Shown here: positions 54,401 to 63,900 of the stretch, in pieces | How the letters are laid out: every line of letters begins with the position of its first letter | Position numbering within the stretch: the stretch's first letter is position 1 | Source: Diphasiastrum complanatum | Lineage: Eukaryota > Streptophyta > Lycopodiopsida > Lycopodiales > Lycopodiaceae | Direction of reading: 5' to 3' | Length of the DNA stretch: 64,000 nt | Assembly: GCA_029204225.1 (NCBI GenBank) | Contig: CM055101.1 | Location: 5,709,246-5,773,245 of the forward strand | Program-made: the position numbers and the translations under genes | Notes under the pieces: generated by a model | What the model was told of the DNA's origin: nothing | Databases searched by the model: none | The model's input: only the letters and a program-made list of their open reading frames with translations

Positions 54401-57400
54401 CAGTACAGTCCCCCTGTACAATAACATCTTTTTTCTAAACCGTAGCCCTTTTTTTTCCTAAATTTTTTACCTAGTTTTAGCCTATTGAAAGGGTTTTTTT
54501 TTTTTTTTTAAATAAAAAATAAAAAATATATTTTTGTGGTGCCGCCCTGGTACCGCTGGTCTGAGGGGCGACACCATAACTGCGGTACCACCATTATGGT
54601 ACCGCGGTACCATAATGGCGGTACCACGTGCCACTATGATATATATTTTGCCCTAAAATTGCCCTAATTTAGACCCAAACAGGGATTAACTAGACCCAAC
54701 TGTATCAAAACACCTGGTAACCTACATAAATGCAATGCCCTTGATCAGAGCTTTGATCTGATACCCATATTGCCAACAAAAATTTAAAAAAAAGAAGAAG
54801 TCCTGTATGTTTGATATTTTGGTCATAAGGAAATTTGCCAAAAGTCATAGGCAAAGTCTGCGACAAAAACCCACTTCCATATTGGGTTATTGAGCCTAAT
54901 ATAAACGGTTAAAATTGGAAATTTTAGAGTTTCATCAAGTGGAACGTAGTACGTTATGTATGTATGAAACAATATGTCCCACACCAGAAGGAACAAAATG
55001 AGACTGTATGGTGGGAGCGCAAGGCCAAAACTTGGAACTTTTTCTTAGATGATTGCTATAACGTATCCTAGCCACAACACAATCATTAACTTACACAAAG
55101 TTCTTCAAGATGATAACATGTGTGTGGTCTCTAGTCTTTTCTAACATAAAAATCTAGCAAAAAGATACTTCTTCTATCATTTGAATTTTTAAAGCTTGTG
55201 GATGTATGATCCATAATGACTGTGCATTGCACACTTGAGTGAAGTGGAATCCTATTTTTTTTGTAGAAAAAAATTGTTGAATTTTTATCACCTTTCATTG
55301 TTCATGGTTTTGGAAAAGCAGTAAGAATGGTTATGCATCCTACATTCTTTAGTTGTTTACTAATGCAGGCATTGACTATTTGATCAGGGAAACGTGATTG
55401 GACGAGGTGTTATTGAGTGGTGCGATGAAGGGCCGCAAGTAAGAATGTGACGAGAAAATAATTAGTTTTTGAAGCTTATTTTGATAGAGAAAGGGTATGT
55501 GGTGAAACAAGTGCTAGACCAAACACATTATACCTTCACATTTACGATACATCTTTGCTCTTTTTTTTGAGAACATTTTGGTTGGTAGGGTAATTGTAGT
55601 TTTAGTCATAGTAGAACATGTTTGTGTTCCAAACATCATTTGTACATACATACCTCCTAGGGATTGAATTGCAGTGAATTATAGGCATGTTGCTTGTTTG
55701 TCTTTCTAGATACTGATTATTCAACTAACAATGTTAGATATTGGTTGTATTTGAAAAATTGCACATATGCAGGACATTAATTGATTGTAATCTCTAAACT
55801 TGGGCTTAAGTCCCATGAGCAAAGTGGACTTTTGATTTCCATTCACTCCATAGGTGAAGTGCAATGTACTCAATGAGATTATCCATAATGTGCCAAATTC
55901 AGTTTTGGGTCCACAAGCTTTGCTACTTGGCTCTGGTCTCTTATTCTCTCATGCTCATGGGTGCTTGCTATGGGATTATGCATTGTAGAGCTTAAGATGG
56001 TTTATGGTGCCTTTTTGATTAGCATAACTTAGCATTCTTGTGTCATATTTGAGCTCTTAATGTTAGGATAGTTATTGGATTATGTGGGAAAAATACTAAT
56101 ATTTAAAGCTGACTAATGAGTGTCTCTTGTTCCTATATAAATCAAACAAATACCTTAAAATGGAAGCTTCTAGAGACTAGAGGTGATATGGTCCATAGTG
56201 GCAATGTAGATAGAGAGAAGTGCGCCTTCTTGTAGGTCACCTTTTCAGCTAATTAACTAGTAATAATTGGGTGTGTGGCCAACGTATAATGAAAGTGAAC
56301 GTAACGGGTCCTTATGTCTGTACGTGAATAAAATGGGTGTGTGATGAACAAATGAATAAGAAGAGCACCCATATGGACAGGATGTCCACAACATTCCCAC
56401 CCCTTGTAAAACGTTGCCCTCAATGTGGGTGCACATCATGTAGGAACAACATTCAAGTCTACGTTTTGTAAGGTATTATTCTTTGGATAAAGTTTATGCT
56501 ATCGCATGTCGAAGCTTATGGGAAAATATTGATTGAGAAGGCATTATAAGGCATAACATAATTGATGTTCACCAGAACATCTTGGCCGTCCCTCTATGTG
56601 CTTTTCATGTGATGTGCTACATTCATGCTTCACTTTCTTTGTCACTGAGCATTTGTTGTGATGCTCTATTTGCATGTGAATATATACCAATGTTATGTCT
56701 AGGATAATACTCGACATAACAAAAGAGACGTGCAATCCTCAACTCTATGAAGTCCAACCATAGAGTCTTAGATGATCAACTTCGTTATGCATAGCATAGA
56801 CCAAATGCTATGACATGCCTACTCACTTTGTCAGGGTCCAAGGGTAGGCACAAGTCACATGCACAAACGTATGTCCACATTAACTTCATATGTTTGTACA
56901 AAGACTAATGTATTGAGTTTCTATTATTTTTTAAAGGTGAAGGGCAGCCCAAAGTCTAATTAAAACGCATACCTAGTGGGAAAAATACACTCGTATAGAT
57001 AGAAAGGATTAGCACCCACTGGCTACAACTTTGAAGATTTCAAAGAGAATTGCATGTTTGTCAATATGGTAAGATAATATAATAATGTTACGTGTAGGAT
57101 AACACTTGGCATAACAAAAGAGACGTGCAATCTTCAAGTCTATGGAGTCCACCTGCAAACTCATTTTTTATGTGAATGTGTGGGTTATTACCTTGAAGCT
57201 TGGGAACATCTATCAGGGCACATCCACATAACTTTCATATGTTCTTCCTAGTATAGTGACGTGTTTTCAAAATTCTATGAATGTTCTTATCTTTTTCTAG
57301 TAAGGCAGATTGGTCAAGTGATGTATGGTCATAGTCCTATGGATCTACATATTTATCTTCTTTTATAAAAGCAGACATGCCGTAGACAAGATTTTGAATA

Positions 57401-60400
57401 GCACCATACATTAGCCCTTCCATCTTCATTTCTATGAAAAACTTAAGCTAGGGTAGTAGGGAGTGTGTGTGCAAACAGTGGGCTCATTAGAAGGGTAATC
57501 TAGCTCTTAGTGAGCAAAGAAGTGTAAGAGCTACTTGGAGCTGAACAATGTGTTAATTTAAGATTGAATAAGTTTAGTAGAGGATAAAACTCCTACAATA
57601 TCAACCCAAACATAAACAAAGATCTACAAAGCTGCATCTATAGATGAAGGTAGCCAGTTGGTGTAATGCTTTGCAGCTATCATTTTGTAGTCTCTGCAAT
57701 TTTCCATTTATGTGTAATATGTATAAGTTTTGCTACTTTCTTTTGATTCTTGAACAGGTTTTCAACATGGTTTCTTTGGGTGGACCACATGCAGGAATTG
57801 CATCAGTCCCATTATGCACAGTAAGTTGATACCCTTAAAAAGCTGTTCAACAAGATTCTTTGAGGGGAACAAGGAGAGGGTGCAAGTACATATTGATTTT
57901 CCTTTGATTGTTGGATTTTTGACATTAGATAGGGTTTGTTTCCAAGCTTTTTGGGTCATAAAACACACCGTAAATTGTTCCTATTTAGGTAGTTTAGTGG
58001 CACCTATATGAATTTTGACATTCAACATTCAACATGTTACTTTTGATTTGGACATACTTTCATTTTCACAAAAATGTAGTGGAGGATTTAGAATTCATTG
58101 CTTGAAACCGTTACTATGTAAGTATTTTGGTCTATAAAATCTAACATTGTATATCTCTGCATATGGAATTTCAAGATTTCACAGGATGCTTCTTAACAAT
58201 CATTTATTAGTTGCTTCATCATCAGTTGTGGTGGTATATGCACAAGATGAAGCATACAATTCACACTATAGTTGTTGATTATGTGAAAGGCACATAGGAC
58301 ACGATCATGATAATGCATGCACAAGCAGTTAGAGAGTAATTCAATATATGTACCTCCATGTTATGTATTCTATGTATTTGGGTGACTATCCATGTTATGT
58401 ATAGTTACAAGCATCATACATTTAACCGCTATGGCTACAAACACATGTTCTCATATTCAGTATAGTTACTATTATCCTAACCGTCATTGTATTTTCTATT
58501 TGGCTACTTGTGCTTTAAGGTAGTTACTCGGTGAGACTTCTATATTTACGATTGTTTCCTGGTTACGTTTTCAATTGATGGATTTCATTGAGCTAATGGA
58601 TTTCTATGTATGAATATGGATACATTTTCAATTGATGGATTTCATTGAGCTAATGGATTTCTATGTATGAATATGGATAGGACTAATGTAGTTTCTAGGG
58701 TTGTGAATGGTTTTATGGTAAGTTTAATTGGTTGGTCATGCACGGACCATAAGAACCATCTTATCAATTTTAACAATAACGTTAGGAAAGTCTTCATGTG
58801 AAGGGAGAAGGATATTTCTCACCTATGTAATTCTCATTAGGAAATGAAAAAGTGTTTTCAAAATCTAGGTAATGATGTCACATATCAAATGTACCCATTA
58901 GAGATAACGTTCATGGTTTGGGCTCATTACCTCCTAAAATTTTAAGTTTTGAAATGTTACCTTCAATTATAATTTATCCAAAGGTAGAAAAGAAGAACTA
59001 TTTAGAATAACTTACAATTGTATCTCAAAAAAGACTCCCTTATGGTCTTCCTCCACCAAAGTTTCCACAAACCATGTTTGGAAACAAACGTTTCCACAAA
59101 CCGCAGTTGGAAATGAACAAATTGTTCAAAGCCGGTTTGAATAGAAAAAAAAAAGGCCGATTCGTTGTTGATTGTTGGAGGATGCAAGCTACGCACAAAG
59201 CGGCTGCGTCCGAAAAGGCACCAAAAAGAGTGCATTCGTCTCATAAGCAAATGGAGATAACAGAACCCACATATAAGCTCATTGTAGACAATGTACCCTT
59301 GTCCCCTGGTATGAGCCCTTTTGGGGTCAAAGGGGAACGATGGCGGGTGGCTAGGCGGTGGGGATGATCCCGCACGAGGCCCGCAGGCGCACACGACTCG
59401 CCACATCGTCTACTGGACCGCTCTCCGTTGTTGACAAAACTCTGAGTCTTTGATCTCCATGCAGGATAGTTGGATCCATCTAGGATCGTTGTCCTTGCCT
59501 GAAAAGTAGAAGTAGAAGCCATCGCTCTGATACCACTGTTATATAATTGAAAATAGAGATAGAAAGGATCGTTAAATCGAGGTTTACCAACCTAGGAATC
59601 CTCGACAATCAACATGCAAGCAAATACAGTGACATGCAATCAACATGCAAGCAAATACAGTGACATGCAATCAACATGCAAGCAACTGTGGAAACATGCA
59701 AGCAATCTGAAGAATTCTAGAGGCATGCAGGCAACATGCCTGGACTAGTAGTTGCACATGCAAACGGAAATTGCTAGAAAATTGGTAATTTTGTCAACAT
59801 GCAATGAATAAATCAAACTTTCGAAGTAATCAGATCTGCTGGCTATGGAGGGCAGCGAGCAAGATGAAGAGGATGCGAGCAAAAACTTGCATGACAAGAC
59901 CTTCGAATTGCTGTAAATTTTGCGTGGACTTGGAGTAGCCAATAATGGGTTAGGAGGGTTGAAGTTTCAGGAGGATTAGGGACAAGTGAGGTCAATGGAG
60001 AAGAAGAAGAAGAAGAAGAAGAAGAGGGGGTGGGTGGATGTGGTGGAGCAGGAGGGAGGGGGGCTGTTGTTGTCTCAGCTCTTATCCAGATTTTCGCGTA
60101 ATGAGTTCAGTCTGGAATCCAAGTCCACAATTGGGGTGGAGTTCGAGACACGTACCAGGCATAGCTGTGATACCATGAGCTGTAAGCTTCTAGAGTGATC
60201 GTTGCATAGCTTCCAGGCTTCTGCTGGTGCAGCTGCGATAGCATGCCGAGTCCCCACCCGGACTCGCATTGGAACTAAGAAAGAACGATTTCAGAGTCTC
60301 AATTTCAAACTATTCAGCAATACTAGAAATTTCGAAGAATTTGTCCTGTAAAGAGTGGCTTGATTGTTGGTAAATACATCATATATGGGAGATGGGGAGC

Positions 60401-60891
60401 GCCATAATTTTTTCATCAAAAGAGATGGAAATATGGTCGTACGACCCAGTGAATTCAATACAACTTGCACAGAAGAGATACATCTTATGACAATACTTCA
60501 ATAAATCCAAGAGGCTAGAGAAATGAACACTCCTTTGATTATTCGCTTTCTTGAGATTCTGAAGAGCAGGCTTGAGGTTTTGCAATCTGCATTCGAGAGA
60601 GCAATTGTTCTTAACAACTATCGGGGTAGCTTCCAAGGCGTATTTCCAGTGAAGTGCAATCCAGATCGGTATGTAGTTGAAGACATTGTGAGGTAACAAT
60701 AGCAGCCCCATCATGCTGCTGCGCAGCAGTCTCAGAGAGCTGCTGTGCAGCAGCAGCCTTAGGAAGGTGGGCGGTGAGGTGGAGTGAGGGGGGTGGGATG
60801 AGGGGGAGAAGTTGAAGATGGAGGGGAGGGGGAGCGTGGGCTCCCTCTGGTTTTCCGGCCCATAGTGAGGTGGAGGAGATGGAGATGGAGC

Positions 60892-60954
<63 letters not shown>

Positions 60955-63900
60955 CTGTAGTCACTAGTTACTAGTATGATCATTCATGTGTGTTCAATTG
61001 CATAAGTTTTTGCTCAATGCTACTAGAGGTAACTAGACTACCAGTCTTGACTCTCAAATTTCAACGCACAAACATGTAGACAGATCAAGGCACGTGTCAC
61101 AAACACTATAGTTACTAGTAGTAGTCAATTTTTCCTCGAAACACGTTCGAAACGGGCCGTACGAAATGACCCCGTTTCGAAAAGCCATTTCAGTGTTCGG
61201 AAAAAAAAAAAAAAACCAATTGTTTTTCCGAAACCGTGCCGTAAGCTTTGTAGTATGTACTGGCAATGCATGAACAAATTCTTGCAACCTAATAACCTAT
61301 CCATGGCAGTATCAATAATTGATTGAGGAAAGTGACCATAGTCACCATACAGAGCTTCTCTTCTTGAGATTGCATTCTCTAGAGCATTCTCATGAAATTG
61401 GATGTACCTACTTGTTACTAGACTTTCTATGACATCTATAAACCCCAAAAACCCTCAAAAACACATCATTTTCAGAAAAAAAAAACCCTAAAAAAAATTT
61501 CTCGTTTCAAACTTGAACCAAACGTTTCATACGCATTTCGAAACGACGTACGAAACGAGCCCATTGAAACATTGGTAGTAGTCTATAGAGTGCTGTAAAT
61601 GGCATTCAAAACTTGTTTATATAAGAATAGAAGGCTTAGCACTAACAAAAAATAAAAAAACCCGGTTCAAACCATTTTTCGATTCGAAGTGACTAGGCCA
61701 GTTTGAATCGGTTTGAACTGGACAAATCGGCCCAATTCGAATCGGCTGCAAACATTATCCTCTACAAAGGGCAGTAGATCAATAGTCTTATCAACTTATC
61801 TAGGAGGAAGATGAGGTGGCTAGATAAATAGAGGGATACGTTAGGCCCCGTAACTCAACATGGGGGTGTGAGTTTTCTTACAAAGTAAGAAGCATGATAA
61901 TATAATCATGTGGATTGTAAGGTGATTGAAAAATAAAAAATACGTGATAAATAACCATCATCCAAGATCGATAACCAAAAGGATCATCCAAGTGAGCTAA
62001 GATACGTCACAAAGGTAGATCCAAGGATTGGTAATCATTAGATTTGTATTCGGGATGATGACTCAAGGATCATGTAACATCCCTCGGCACGGTCTCTACT
62101 CTCCCTAATTCCTAAATCTAACACTAATCTCTAGAATCATGACAATAGGTGGGGCTCGAGAGTTGGGGTCAAGATCGTTGATTGATTGTAATGTACATTG
62201 CAATTTAAACGCTAAACAAAAGCACTTGTTTTTGCTATAATAGGAGGCTAGAAAAAGATTCTCTAAAGAAAAAAAAAACCTCAAAACCGATTCGTCGATT
62301 CTTTCCCAGGGTTGCCGATTCTTTCCTATTTCAAACCCTTTTCGAAAAGGCGTTTCAAAAAGGTCCATGAAACATTGCGCTTGCCCAATTTGCATCATTG
62401 AATCCTTGCAAGACAAGATCATTTTGAGCTATGTGTTCAAGATCAAAGCTAAATGTGCCCTTGAGATACCTTAAAATCCTCTTGGCTACCTTGAAGTGCG
62501 GATCTCTTGGATTTGCCATAAATTGATTTACCACCGCAATAGCATAGCGGGTAATTGGACAAGTGATGGTAGCATAGAGGAGGCTTCTAACAAGCCTCCT
62601 GAAAGGTGTCACATCATTAGGGTTTTAATACAAAGAAGTTATCATCTTTAAGTTAGATTCAGTTCAAGTAGGAGTTGTTTTGCAATCCAACACACTGAAT
62701 CTTTCAAGAAATTTATCTACATACTTACGTTGAGTTACGAATGTACTTGTTGGTTTCTTCCATACTTCAATGCCTACGAAATAGTGAAGTTATCCTAGAT
62801 CTTTCAATTTTAATTCTAATGAAGCGTAAATTGACAATATAGGAAGCAATCTAACAATCTCCCATGAAGAATGGTAAATAGTATCACATTGAGTAAATGG
62901 CTAAAGCCTTATTAGCAATAACAAAGGCAAGAGTTCCCCCATGAAGAGCTTAAAGGATACCAAATCATAGGTTGAGAAATGAATGTTCGTAAGCCCTACC
63001 TTATATCCAATAAGAACCATAAAATAGAAGCTTCTAGACATGTAACCCATGCTTATCCAAAATAGGGTCATAGGAGGGAAAATAGTGTGCCCTCTTGGAG
63101 GGTCTACGCCCTTCTAGTAGGATCCCCACTCTGGTATAAATGCATAAAAAAGGCTTTCAGGCTTATACATGAATAAAAAGGGATCATGGCCAACAAATGA
63201 ATATATGCCTAGTGGGAATAACATGGCCAGTCTCCTGTGTTGGAGTGGACTCATTGTCTTTTGAACACTTGGCTGCGGCCCTTCAAAGTTTATCCTGGCA
63301 GAATATGTGTACCTTTGGGGTAGTGATGAGAATGCAAATTATGCTATGTTATGGGTAGTAAACACGTCATACTTTTGTTGGAACTCAATGTCTTGTCTTG
63401 TGGAGTAATTCATCCATCAATTTTTTTTTTTGCAAACAAGATCAAAGTCTAGGGTAACCCATAAGTGAGAGCCTATAAGAAATGTTGGAACTTAAGGAAC
63501 GAAAAATCAGAGGTTCATAGCAAGACATACATATACAAAGAAGGTAACGCTCATAGGAAGGGGTAAGAGTATGGACAATCTTTTCCTTCTATTTTTAGAA
63601 GAAATTTCATGTGTTGTTACAATCATAAAAAATTTTGATTGGTATGTTTCAATGATTCAAATCATGCCAAAGTGTGAGGCGGATAATTTTTTAAATTTGG
63701 ACATAAGTCGTGATAGTTGCTTTCTTGTTTTGATGATTGGCTAGTTGTGGAAGTTGTCATTTGGGTAGTAATCCTTCTTGCATGATTATAAAGTTCTTAA
63801 AAATGCTATTATTGTGTTGCTGTATTTTTGTAAAACGTGGTGTTGAATATTTTATCCTTCCTAATAGTATTGTTCGGAGTTGGCCTTGGACGTTGATAGA

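Larger units (their letters stand above)
51406..54638. mobile_element. Gene-carrying GGTACC-word transposon, 3.2 kb
   Basis: The ends are CATAGTACCTCATGGTACCG and, inverted from the right, CATAGTGGCACGTGGTACCG. The inverted repeats extend about 95-105 bp and include five GGTACC words each. Flanks are ATATATAT. Inside each end is an A/T-run core (51490-51600, 54420-54535), and between them is a GC-rich cargo with two convergent ORFs (52019-52405 plus, 54392-52914 minus). The cargo's composition is unlike anything else in the window. No transposase motif is recognised, so mobility in trans is assumed. It sits in the 18-kb thioesterase intron. Confidence 0.75.

Noticed and set aside
51110-54638. 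GGTACC (KpnI) sites as vector or cloning artefact
   Set aside because: The words are embedded in diverged inverted repeats with mutated copies (GGTACT, GGTGCC) and vary in spacing, which is not cloning sequence.
60611-60983. Proline/serine-rich frames around the (GA)n tract
   Set aside because: They depend on simple repeats and short GC-rich stretches, with no start context or domain.
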